Assembly: GCA_944548615.1 (NCBI GenBank) | Contig: OX155974.1 | Span: forward strand, 62,001-126,000 | DNA length: 64,000 nucleotides | Reading direction: 5' to 3' | DNA from: Micropterix aruncella | Lineage: Eukaryota; Arthropoda; Insecta; Lepidoptera; Micropterigidae | Part shown: piece by piece, positions 9,922 through 20,289 of the stretch | Numbering within the stretch: the first letter of the stretch is position 1 | How the letters are laid out: every line of letters starts with the position of its first letter | Notes under the pieces: generated by a model | Told to the model about the DNA's origin: nothing | Databases searched by the model: none | The model's input: the letters and a program-made list of their open reading frames with translations, nothing else | Translations under genes and position numbers: made by a program

Positions 9922-10940
9922 TCCGCCACTGTTGGCTCCATTGTGGGCAAACTGGGCTTCGCGGGCGTGTGGAAGGGGCTCATGCCGAGGATCGTGATGA
10001 TTGGAACGCTCACAGCTCTGCAGTGGTTCATCTATGACGCCGTCAAGGTACAAGCCAATTTACAAAAAAAAGAAAAGAGAAATAGGCATAGTTCTGCGCT
10101 GCAATGTAAAGTTTGTCGACCTCAGGCTGGTATAACGATATGTGATCGCTCTTTCGGCCATGGGATGAGCGTAGAAGAGAGGTACCGGGAAAAGTAATCA
10201 ACGTGCTGGCTCGCCCCCTGCCTACCGGTTTTGGAAGGATATCTCCGTCTGGAATTAATCATCAGGATACCTCCAACCTCCCGACTGGTCACATGTCCGA
10301 AGTCGCTTGCGCGGCCTCTACCTGCCGTATATTCAGGGGTGATTAAGTTTGAACTGTCGCGGACCAAAGGTACCTTTTGCCCGGTTCTGAATTCAGGATC
10401 TGATAGCCTAATGGTCACCACCATAATCCACCCCCACCTCTTAGGAGACAGTATATTTCCATAGTCTCCAGACTCCTTCAGCAATTAGTCAAGAGTGCAC
10501 AACCAATTGGCATCGCCGACCGGTGCGCAAACCGCCCAGTAGCGCCGGGAGGCAATCTCCCAGGAGAAACTGATCAACCGGCCGTGAGGCCTGAGACTTG
10601 ATAGTCTTAACCGTACCCCGGTTAAGACTATCAAGTCTCAGGCCTAAATAAATAAATACAATGTTGCACAACCGCACAAAACTCAACAATGCATCCACTC
10701 AGCTGCACGGCCATTGGCACACTGATTCACAAAGAGTACTGTTAGCCATATTTTAGCGGCCGCAGGTCGTACCACCAATGGTTCGCACGCGACATTCAAA
10801 TTCCCCGAACTTTTGGCTAGCCTCTCGTAAAATATACTTTTTTTTTGCAGGTTTACCTGAGGATGCCGCGCCCGCCGCCACCCGAAATGCCTGCATCCAT
10901 GAAGCAACGACTAGAAGAAGAGGCCAAGAAGGCCAAGTGA
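9922..10940 (+). CDS. SLC25A3: Mitochondrial phosphate carrier, last two exons (partial gene)
   Basis: Exons 9922-10047 and 10851-10940, joined in phase 0 by a GT...TTTTTTTTTGCAG intron. The first codes for GKLGFAGVWKGLMPRIVMIG and continues TLTALQWFIYDAVK. The second codes for VYLRMPRPPPPEMP and a charged Lys/Glu tail ending in TGA. This is the sixth transmembrane helix region and C-terminus of the mitochondrial carrier that imports phosphate with protons across the inner membrane. The PPPPEMP tail is characteristic of animal phosphate carriers. The 5' edge of the first exon is uncertain: the acceptor AG at 9920-9921 has a poor pyrimidine tract and an alternative lies at 9900-9901. No upstream exon is visible in 9.9 kb, so the rest lies outside the window or the copy is truncated. 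The coding sequence itself is undamaged. A polyadenylation signal follows at about 10987. Confidence 0.85.
10100..10645 (-). repeat. Diverged GC-rich repeat in SLC25A3 intron
   Basis: Words match the 52 kb element in order (CTCAGGCTGGTATAACGAT, GTCGCTTGCGCGG, GAGTGCACAACCAATTGG, GTGCGCAAACCGCCCAG) but with heavy divergence. It ends in a perfect 27-bp hairpin and a short AAATAAATAAAT tail. It looks like an old retroposed copy within the intron. Confidence 0.55.
10587..10645. repeat. Perfect 27-bp inverted repeat with 5-nt loop
   Basis: The left arm 10587-10613 begins AGGCCTGAGACTTGATAGTC. The right arm 10619-10645 is its exact reverse complement. The loop is TACCC. It lies inside the SLC25A3 intron and would form a strong stem in the transcript. 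Confidence 0.9.
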
Positions 10941-10986
10941 AGCAGCTGATAGTCCAATCAATTTTAGCAAAGACCTAACTGATTGA

Positions 10987-10992
10987 AATAAA
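10987..10992 (+). terminator. Polyadenylation signal of SLC25A3
   Basis: AATAAA, 46 bp after the stop codon, followed by further overlapping AATAAA words up to about 11019. Confidence 0.55.
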
Positions 10993-11289
10993 TAACAAAA
11001 AATAAATAAAATAAATAAACCGCAACTTCCAATCGGTCGCCACGAAAAAGTATTATAATTTCCTTCTAATTCCAGAATTGAATCGGTTCAATTCTAACAG
11101 CAATATACCCTTTTGTAGATTGTAGTTTAGGTCGTTAATCAAAATTGAGAAATGTATATTTTTTCCGTATTTTTTTTGGTTCTAAGCGTATACAGCACGT
11201 CGTGATTTTGTGTTACCTATGCTGCGTAGGATGCGTCGATATTATTTGAAATATAATATTTATTTTTATTTCGGATTTGTTTTTTTTCT

Positions 11290-12457
11290 TCTATCGTCTG
11301 GATGACCTGCAAGAACTTAATTGCTTCCCCAAATGAGGGATAGATTTGACCGTGTACCTATAAAACGTATGACTCACAAGATCGAACACTTCGGAATCCG
11401 TGGAAAGCTACTGGCGTGGATGCAAGACTTTCTAACTGGTAGGACGTTCACAGTGAGAGTTGGAGAATGTCATTCTGAACCGCATAAAGTCCTCAGTGGA
11501 GTCCCCCAAGGTTCAGTGCTGGGTCCTATTGCATTTTGTATACTCTGACTGACCTAAAAGCAATTATGGAATTAGATTTGCTATATTTGCCTACGACACC
11601 AAGTTTTTCGCAAACCGACTCATAGCTCATAACATTTAGGACAGCCTTAGCTTTACAGTGCAGTGGACCAAGGAATGGCTGCTTTCTCTCAATGCAGATA
11701 AATGCACTGTCCTTTATATCGGATCTCGAAATCCCAGGCTAGCATAATATACGATTGAGGGGAAAAAAGTACAGCCAGTTATGACCCAGAAAGACCTCGG
11801 CATCACTTATCTCCTGGGACCTCAAATTGGAAACTCACACAATCGAAACAGTTAAGAGAGCAAACTCACTTCTATATTTAATAAGAAAAGCTTTTTCCAC
11901 TATCACCAGTGAACTTTTCCTCAAGCTCTATAAAACCTACATTCGCCCGCTCCTCGAATACTACCAGGTATGGAAGCCTTACTTTCGGAAGGATATAGAG
12001 CACCTGGAAAGAGTTCAGAGAAGAGCAATAAAGTTGGTTCTATCGCTGATGAACAAACCATACAAAGTACGACTGAAAGAACTTCGCCTGACAACATTAG
12101 AGGAACGTAGGCAGCGAGGAGACCTAATAGAAAGCTACAAAATGCTTCACGGTTATTACAGTGTGCCCAACCTCGAGAGCATGTATACCCTGAACACCAA
12201 TAAGCAACTGCGTGGACAATCGTCGAAGCTAAATAAGACAATTGCAGCATCGAACCCCACGAAATATTTTTTGACAAATGGTGTAGTGGATGCTTGGAAT
12301 GCGTTGCCAAAGGAAGTGATCAGTGCTATCTCTGCCAATAGCTTTAAAAACAAACTGGACATTTTTCTGCAAAACAGTCACAAGTTTAAAAACAAGTGCA
12401 TGTGATATACACGCATCAGCCTTAAGCTGCTAGTGTATATAATAATAATAATAATAA
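11290..12457 (+). mobile_element. Decayed LINE reverse transcriptase with (AAT)n tail
   Basis: An open segment at 11321-11548 contains LLAWMQDFLTGRTFTVRVG and then VLSGVPQGSVLGP, the conserved RT block before the catalytic YADD box. Frameshifts follow through about 11820; the catalytic region is readable only in pieces. A second open segment (11827-12405) gives the thumb and C-terminus (LYKTYIRPLLEYYQVWKPY, RRAIKLVL, WNALPKEVI...FKNKLDIF). The 3' end carries a TAATAATAATAATAA tail, usual for CR1/Jockey-type elements. The copy is 5'-truncated and not functional. Confidence 0.85.
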
Positions 12458-13394
12458 TAGTGCAGTCATTTATTAAGCAAAAAAAGGAAGAAGGAGAGAT
12501 AATAAGATGGAAACTGTATACACCTTCATTTTAGCATTCTAAAAGTTGTCTCAAAAGTCTCATGCTAGGGCCACACTAACGGGAAACGTCGATGCCCATC
12601 ATTGCAATCAATATTGCGTTAATTATTACCGCGTTTAATTGAGTGGCCACACTTGAACTGTCAACGTATGTCCATTCTTGAAAATTAAATTGGCATTAAT
12701 GTTCCTTGATTTTTTTCTGAATATTCTGATTTTGGAGATGTTTTCGGTTTAAAAAGTACCTCATTCAAACAACAGTAGTTAACTTTTCTACTGACTGCTA
12801 TTATTAGGTACTTACTTTTTTTTTTTTTTTTTTTTTATTTATTTATCCTATTTTTTATAGTTACATAAAAATATTGCGTTCATTTTTTTTAACACATTTT
12901 AAAAGAATTTTTTAACACATATGAAGAAAATCGCGAAAGGGCATTAACTTGTCAGGATTACATCACATCTGTGTTGGGGTGATGGATACATAGTTCTGTG
13001 GTATTATTTACTGAGCCTGTAGCCTTGCCTGCTGTCCTTCTTCCGTCTTAAAAAACAATACGTAATATAATTTAGCATAATATAATATAAATAATATAAT
13101 ATAACATATTACAATATAATATAATATCATACGTTATAACATATAAAATAATGTAGCATATTTATATATAATATAGTATAACATAATAAAATATAACATA
13201 TTATAATCTGTATATCTGTATACATATCCATAATTTACATCTATATATCCTATAATTTGTGGTTAGAAATAAAATATTTTAATATATCATACTTTCGCAT
13301 TCTTCTCTAGTATAATTTGAGAGCCAATGAGACACCCGTCTCTTGAACTGGTTGTCGGTTATGTTTAAGATCTGTCCTGTGTACGAGTATATAA
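12458..13394. other. AT-rich intergenic stretch
   Basis: It contains a T-homopolymer of about 22 near 12815-12836 followed by ATTTATTTATCC (a probable reversed retroposon tail) and an ATAATATAATATAAC low-complexity stretch at 13070-13210. I see no coding sequence. Confidence 0.4.
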
Positions 13395-15235
13395 TAAATA
13401 AATAAATACAAACGGAGCTGCCATGGAATTCACCGACCGGAGTCAGGCCCATCATAATACTAATTTTTTTTTTACACTTCTGGGGGGCGAGCAGTGGATT
13501 CCGGACTTACGAACCGGCTGTGGTAGGTTTAGGACAGCTGTCTTGCCACATGTGAGCGTTCACCTTACAACCCATTCACTCCCCCTTCGAAGCCATAGAA
13601 TTTGAGATGCGCAAATCGCAGTTTTAGATAATTTTTCTAAGAAAGAGTTGATTATTTTTCTGGAAAGGCCAAGATCTTTAAAGAGGTGAAATAGAGATTT
13701 AGCTGGCAGGCCACGAGCGCCAACTTCCACCGCGTGAAGGTGAACAGTGAAGCCGTTCCGGGTTACGGCATTTGCAAGATCATGGTATTTATTTAATTTG
13801 TACTCGTGGTCTTTTGGGATATTTGATTCCCATGGAACAGTTAATTCTACAATAAGAGCCACCTTCCGAGATAGAGAGTAAAGAGTTATATCTGGACGGA
13901 GGGCTGTGCATCCGAGACTTTCAGGGAATTTATAGATACTGCTTAGAGACCGAATCAACCTCCAGAATCCAATCTGTAGCTTTCTCGATTATTGAGAAAG
14001 GTTTTGTAGTTAAATGTTTTTTTGCCTTTAGAGCCATCCCGCACAAACTGTATTGGGGGTTTGGAGGATACTGTCAAACCCTTGTTGGCACGAGCCACTG
14101 AGAGACTAATTACCTCGCGAATAACAGCGAGAACGTTGTCATGGCGGTAAGTGTACCGTCCTTGATCTAAGGCCACCTTGCAGCCAGCTAGAATGTGTCT
14201 AACTGTGCAAGGGGTATTGCTACAGAGGGGACAAGAACTATCCTCGGCAAAGCTCCAACGAGCGAGGTTACTGGGGTCTGGAATCGTATGCTGAAAGGCA
14301 TTCAAATAAAATTTCAGCATCTCTGGCGTCCAGTCATAGAGCATTACCTTCCAGTGCATTGGAGGCGGAATGCAAAAGTCCCCAATTGTTGTCCAATCAT
14401 TCTGGCATTGAAGGCCAATAGCATGAGCCATACTCTTGCTGTCGTAATCTCCCCGCAAAAGAGACTTCTTCAAGTCCACGTGGCTTGTGGTTGTACTGCC
14501 ATACCCCAGACCAGTGCCATTCTGGCTGATTCCAGTAAGGAACTTTTTGTGGAAGTCTACGCGGGCTTGTAGATCATTTGAATCACTACGGCCACTTATT
14601 ACGTGCTTCGATATTGCCGGATCTTTGGAATTGCACAGAATCGAATTTTTGGTTATTCTGGAGTTGGCGTAGAGCAGAGAGGGCAGTTTAAGCGCTAGCC
14701 CAAAATTTTGTTTGGACCTGAAGAGAGTCGAGGGGTCAGCTGGTTTGGCTAAGGACAGCCAGGATTTTAAACTAGCTGTCACCAGCGCATCTAGACGGGA
14801 CAGTTGGGTTTTGGTAAAATCGTAAATAAGAAAGGGCCATGACAAATGTGACGTTAGATAATTGTCATAGATCCAGGCCTTACGAGGGCCAGAAATTAGC
14901 AAGGCATCTATTTTCGCCAGGCAACTTTTGAAATGCTCTATAACATGATCGCCCGAGACGTCTTTTCCCTGATGGGTGATTTTTCTGCCGAGGAATTTGA
15001 AATGATTGTTTGGGTCTATAAGGGAGATATTAGAGCCCTTATAGACCATTTTGGGGTCAAAGGATGTAAATTTTGTGCCCATGCGGGCGAGTCCAAGGCA
15101 AAAACATTTGGAGGGCTTCACTTTTATACAGCCTGACCAGTCGCAGAAAAGCTCCACTTTCTGTAATAGCAGGGAAAGCTGCTTGGGGCTTCTGGTGATG
15201 AAAATTAGGTCCGGGATATGCGTTTAGGTCCGAGA
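13395..15235 (-). mobile_element. LINE of an endonuclease-C-terminal type, copy 1 (RT C-terminal half to 3' end)
   Basis: On the minus strand the open frame 15157-13955 starts just after the RT catalytic box (ITRSPKQLSLLL). It runs through a thumb region to a CCHC knuckle, CPLCSNTPCTVRHILAGC. A +1 frameshift near a poly-A run and a 4-bp insertion near 13935 separate it from the last segment (13958-13560). That segment contains LRPDITLYS and VALIVELTVPWE, a PD...E arrangement expected of the restriction-like endonuclease placed C-terminally in R2/NeSL/Hero-type LINEs, and ends LWLRRGSEW. The 3' end is GGAATTCCATGGCAGCTCCG on the minus strand, followed by an AAATA tail. Copies of the same 3' end lie at 51222, 52740 and elsewhere. 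Confidence 0.8.
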
Positions 15236-15262
15236 TAGAGTTTAGGTCCGAGATATGCGTAG
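15203..15262. repeat. Short tandem repeat at LINE 5' truncation
   Basis: Three near-copies of an 18-19-bp unit, TTAGGTCCGAGATATGCG with variants, lie exactly where the LINE coding sequence begins. Confidence 0.6.
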
Positions 15263-15820
15263 TGTCGTTGTCCGTATACAGTCTTCATTTTTGGTTGAAT
15301 CTGTTTGTCTTTGTGTCTACACTGAGAAAAATGGCCAAACAGATTTGCCGTTTTGGCGAATTCGTTTTGTTAGCAAAGGACTTTTCTGACTGCTCGAAAG
15401 CGAAAAATCTGACTAATTTTTTTCCTTTTGGTCCAATAAGGGATCTGACTGTCCCAACAGGAAAAATCTACTTGCACTGTCGATGGCATCGTTTTGGATG
15501 AAAACCAATAAGGACTTCTCATTGCTCTAGTCAGACTTAAAAGGATATCTACTTGCAGATTTGTAAATATTTTGGCAAGAAGATTTTGTTAAAGATATCT
15601 TATTGACCCAAAGAGATATCTGATTAGATCGCGCGCCATCTATATTTTTGTTTGAGTAACGCTTTATACGACGGTGCCGCCGGGCGCCGTGGACGGCTGA
15701 CAGTCGATAAATGCATGACGGCCGCAGTGGACGGCTGGTGCCATAGATCCGCCATTGTTCCGTGAATTGTATTCCGTTTTTCGTTCCGTGCTTTGTGTCA
15801 TAATTCCATGCGAGTGGAAT
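15263..15820. other. Upstream region of the SAM-like gene
   Basis: Non-coding. CACTGAGAAAAATGG at 15313 resembles a CACTA-type terminus, but no partner end was found. From about 15640 the sequence turns GC-rich with repeated GGACGGCTG words and runs into the 5' end of the next gene. It is a plausible promoter area without a clear TATA box. Confidence 0.35.
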
Positions 15821-17819
15821 ATGGATGTTCGAGGCATTCTGTTGCAGATCGGGTTTTCCGACCTTACACCGACATTTATTGGTAAGTTGATTTATTTTGT
15901 AAACCAGCCAAAATGGCGGCGATTGAAAGAGCGGGCGATTTACATGTCATTTTGCAAGTTGAAAACCTATTATTGTTTCACATCGTCGCCTTAACTAGTT
16001 TGTGGTAGTTTTGTGCATGTGGAATGGTCTTTATACTTGTGTTTTGTGGTGTTTGTAGATAATGACTTTGACACCATCGAAGCTTTGGAAGGGCTAGAAG
16101 AAAGGCATTACGCGGAGCTATTCCCTGGTCGCAGTTTCGGCCAACGGGTGAAATTCTTCATAGCGCTGAGGAAATACCTGCAAGCTGTGCGTGGTGATTC
16201 TTTAGCGAATAAGCAATTTTAGCAGACACTAAATATAAGAAAATTCCTTGCACGTATGATTTAAGAGTTAACATCCGCATTAAAAAAAAAATCAGTACCG
16301 TAACATGGCGGGCGTTAAATTCTTTAATCTTATGTGCTTATTATAATTAATAATTTGTTACTTTTAATTACAGGTGAATAACACGAATCCACCAGGCACG
16401 CCTCAGCACAGTAATAGCTACTGCTCAACACCACAAAATGTTTCCTACGTCCCTCCTGAGCCAACGCAGCAATTAGTTCCATACATCTCCCCTGTGCCAA
16501 CGCCACCACCGATGTACACCCCTTCAGTGCCTTTTCAACAAGAGACGGACCAATATGAGGATGTCCTGACTTTAATAGACAAGTGCACTCCTATACCGCA
16601 CCACAACGTGCGGGTCGTGCTGACGGAAGACCCCCATTACGGCCCAGCCTTACTGGCCAAGGCTAACTCAGGCTGTGCACTTGCTCCAAAGGAGCGAATC
16701 CAGTAAGTTCTAATATTATCTGATTACTTATTTTGAGGTGCCAACATGTCCCTTCTGACCTGACAGATGTTTCTTGTGTGCCATTTCTTAAAAAAATATC
16801 TTTGCAGCTTGGTGAACGCGATTGTCGTATTTGAGTGGCGCCGACAGCAGGCCGCTAAGTCGGTATCTTCATCCATATGGCAGAGGTGGGCCAAGGGAAT
16901 TAAGGCAGTCTTTCCCCTGGAGTCTGAATCAGCCTATTTCTCCCACACGACCGGCAGCAAGGAGCCTAGAGGAAAGCTGTACAGCCGCTACCACGCCTAC
17001 CGCTTCGAGCTGAGGAAGTCAGGGTTGATCGCATCTGCCGCCATCGGAGCTCGTTCGCCATCTGATAGCGGGTCTGAATCTCCGTCCCCATCCACCGCCA
17101 GCCAGAAGCAACCCAGAAAAAGGAAACGTCTCGGCGAGAGGGCGGAACCCAGCCCACACAAGGAGAATACTATTGAGGAGGACGAGGCCCTGCTATGGCT
17201 TCACTCATCGTGGGAGCCTCGTGATGTGGCGGAGCTATTTTGGAAACAATCGTCAAAAGTCAGGCGGCGACTTTTACTTCGTGACCCTGAGCTCACTGCC
17301 GATAAATACTTGAGCCGGTACAAGGCAGCTTCTACGGCCCTGGGCTACCAACTGGTGAGTAATAATATATATTACAGGCTTTAAAGTAAGACATGTTCAT
17401 TTGACCCATTACGTCAAAATATAAAAGCGCAATTTTCAGCGATTGCCGATACCTCGCACTAGCGGCACGCCGCCTAGGCGGTTAACCGCGCGGCTAGCCA
17501 CTTTCTGATTTGAATATGCGACTACTCAATATTGTACGCACTAAACTGCCCCAAAATCCCAGAGACCCATCTTGACCACGCACTAGGCGAATCAGTTCGC
17601 TGAAAATTTTACATTTTGACGTAATTGTTTTTATTGCCTAAAAATATGGCTCTTGAAGATACCACAAAGTAATTTAAACGATTTCATATAGTTTTTGTCC
17701 AAATAGCAGTTTGAAATGTTAATATGGTATAAAGTTTTCTGATCTGCCCCCTTCACAAAGGAATTTATATGTTGTATTAAAATCGTCTTTCTCTTTTACA
17801 GTTAAGGATATATACGTGA
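15821..17819 (+). CDS. Five-exon gene with SAM-like N-terminus, function unknown
   Basis: Proposed exons are 15821-15881, 16059-16186, 16374-16702, 16808-17354 and 17802-17819. All phases agree and give about 360 residues. Donors are GTAAGT, GTGCGT (weak), GTAAGT and GTGAGT; acceptors are TTGTAG, TTACAG, TTGCAG and TTACAG. Residues 1-63 (LLQIGFSDLTPTFID ... FGQRVKFFIALRKYL) resemble a sterile alpha motif. A Pro-rich linker follows to about residue 130. Then comes a conserved-looking block (NVRVVLTEDPHYGPALLAK ... LYSRYHAYRFELRKSG), a basic KQPRKRKR stretch fitting a nuclear signal, an acidic patch and a C-terminal helical segment. The last exon adds six residues only and is the least certain. 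A similar block occurs in uncharacterised insect proteins as I recall. It could be host-derived or carried by a transposon. Confidence 0.6.
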
Positions 17820-18561
17820 GGATATATACGAAGTATACGTGAGGTACCGGGCCAGACTCTGATGATGTTTGGAACCCGAAGAATCCACTCCAAAGGAAAG
17901 GATGGGTTTTGAGCCAATCTCTGATTGGTTGGTTGCCGACCAATCAGGAATGCGCTCTAACGAGCCAGTAGCCGCCAACCAGAAACTGTTGGTCGGCCCT
18001 GAAGTCTGGACAAACACGGAGCGTACCGTAACGGCTTTTAGAGGAGAGGAGATAGCTTTTCTCCTAGGAGAGTGCGAGAGGTCGATAGAAAAGGGAAGAT
18101 CCCCACCTTTCACGGAAAGCTGTCCGCGGCGTGTCCATTGGTGGACACGAAAGCAGGTGCACAGCAGGTGCACGGCGAGAACCGCGGAAGTGAGTACAAA
18201 TATGGGCCCCTGGGCCATACCAAATCACTCGCTCTCTCAGTTCCACAGCAAACAGTCAACCGACTAGGAAGGAAGGAAGGAAGGAACCCCCAACGACTAC
18301 TAGGACCGCGACCTGGAACCGCTCCGCTGCCCTTGCAGTCTGGAAGCCAGTCGCGAGCGGCTCTACTGCACCGTGCAGTATTGAGCGCTGTCCAAGTAAA
18401 GGACACTACGGTCGACGAGACACTCTCTCCTATTCGGGGAGTTGAGTGCCGGTCCGAGTCGGGAATTACGGTCCGACTCGTGATTTACGGTCGACGGGAC
18501 GCTCGCTCCAGTCGTGGAGTTCGAGCGCCGGTCCAAGTTGGGACCATCGGAGAGCCGGGTC
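17820..18561. other. GC-rich stretch before the minisatellite
   Basis: It contains a (GGAA)n run at about 18268-18287 and duplicated words around 18430-18530 (GAGTTGAGTGCCGGTCC / GAGTTCGAGCGCCGGTCC). Long open frames exist on both strands but have the biased composition expected of GC-rich repeat. A retroelement LTR is possible, but I could not place its ends. Confidence 0.35.
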
Positions 18562-19100
18562 CACGCGGCGCACACGCGGTCAGACGGCGCACATAGGCGC
18601 AGTCGGACACACGCGGGCGCAGACGGGCGCACATAGGCGCAGTCTGGTGCGCATCGGCGCACACGCGGCACCCACGCGGCGCACACGCGGTCAGACGGCG
18701 CACACAGGCGCAGTCAGACACACGCGGGCGCAGACGGGCGCACAAAGGCGCAGTCTGGTGCGCATCGGCGCACACGCGGCACCCACGCGGCGCACACGCG
18801 GTCAGACGGCGCACACAGGCGCAGTCAGACACACGCGGGCGCAGACGGGCGCACAAAGGCGCAGTCTGGTGCGCATCGGCGCACACGCGGCACCCACGCG
18901 GCGCACACGCGGTCAGACGGCGCACACAGGCGCAGTCGGACGCACGCGGTCGCAGACGGGCGCACATAGGCGCAGTCAGGCGAACGCAGCACAGGCGGAC
19001 GCAGCACAGGCGGACGCAGCACAGGCGGACGCAGCACAGACAAGCGCACCCAGGCGCAGTCAGGCACACGCAGACGCACACAGGCGCACACAGGCGCACC
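18562..19100. repeat. GC-rich 111-bp minisatellite and 15-bp sub-array
   Basis: Units start at 18562, 18673, 18784 and 18895 (CACGCGGCGCACACGCGG), an exact 111-bp period, with the last unit diverging. Around 18985-19040 a 15-bp unit (GCACAGGCGGACGCA) repeats about four times. CpG-rich, made of GGCGCA/CACGCG words. Because 111 is divisible by three, all forward frames stay open across the array, so the open frames do not prove coding. Confidence 0.85.
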
Positions 19101-19853
19101 CAGGCGCACTCAGGAGCACGCAGGCGCACAGAGACGCCGCTCGACAACCGACCACGTTCGACCCGCTGCCCGGGAAGAACAGGATAGAGACACTTAGAAA
19201 ATAAGAGTAATTGCTATATACTGATTTTTACTGTACAATAAAGAATTTTATAATATTGTGTATGTACCTAGGTTAATTGCGGTACCTAGGCTATGTCCTA
19301 TTGTAAAATTGTATTTATACACCTTATGCACTTTGTTATGCATCCTAGACTAAGATCTCATATTTGTAAATTTATGGTGTGTCATTGAAGTTCATCGAAA
19401 AATAATATGCCGTGTTGGCACTTGTGAAAGGGAAGGCGTGTTTTATTGGTGCAGGGGACGGGGAGTAAAACGGTGGTAATAGAGACAGACTGAGGCGTAT
19501 CGAGGCTTGCAGCAGGTGTCGTGGCCGCCCGTTACGGGGCAAGCGGCGACCAAGCGGTGGACCTCTTTTTACAGTCCTGGGTCCACACAGCGCTGGGTCG
19601 GTCCGTGCCACAGGGCACTGCATATGTTGGGCAACGGGCGCAACAGTTGTTTCGTTTGGAGGCATAAGTGCGTCTCTTTCTGATGCGAAGCACGACGCAC
19701 GGCAAACTTCAGATCTTCGATTTGTATTCATATCATCTGATGATCAAATTTCGATCAATGATCGAATATAAAATATAATTATATATTCTGATGTGTCGTC
19801 ATATACAATTGCGGGAAATAAGTGATATTGTGTTTAAATTTTTATATACACCA
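19101..19853. other. Non-coding stretch after the minisatellite
   Basis: It has an AATAAAG polyadenylation-like signal at about 19239, two TACCTAGG words at 19266-19290, and a GC-rich block (19440-19710) with an open minus frame of 119 codons that shows no recognisable domain. No gene is supported. Confidence 0.35.
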
Positions 19854-19970
19854 CTAGCTGACCCGTGCCCACTTCGTTGGGCGGTAAGCATGTTTACTTA
19901 TGATGAAATTATGAGTCTGGTTCGGTTAGTACTGACTGCTATGATTTATTTCCTGACTGCCAAAAGGAGC
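19854..19970 (-). mobile_element. Probable Helitron 3'-end fragment
   Basis: CTAGCTGACCCGTGCCCACT at 19854 is the reverse complement of a Helitron-type 3' end (hairpin followed by CTAG). It resembles the 3' end of the Helitron at 26110-26137 read backwards. The fragment stops at the Harbinger insertion. Confidence 0.45.
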
Positions 19971-20289
19971 TAGCGGTGTTATTCAGAGTCCGGCTTAAAC
20001 AGCGTGACTAACCTCTGATTAACAAATCACCAAACAAGCCTTGATTAACCCCACTCCTCCACAGGCTATGCAGAGTCATTCTTAAACAGATGTTTTGTAA
20101 ATCACGGGATTAAGCTCCGCCCCCTGACAACAACCGTCATTTTAAGGAATATTGTCTATGGTAGTGAAGGGAGCTGTCACTTTCGAGCATTATTTCGCGC
20201 CATTTGTGTGTTGTCTTTTCGTTCTTTCCGGTAAAGACAGTGGACGTGAGCATTTATCGCGGAGTTCGAAGCAACTTTTATTTTAGATC

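Noticed and set aside
18446..19204. Long open frames (up to 252 codons) on both strands over the minisatellite
   Set aside because: The repeat period is a multiple of three and lacks stop words, so all frames stay open; no start context, domain or splice support.
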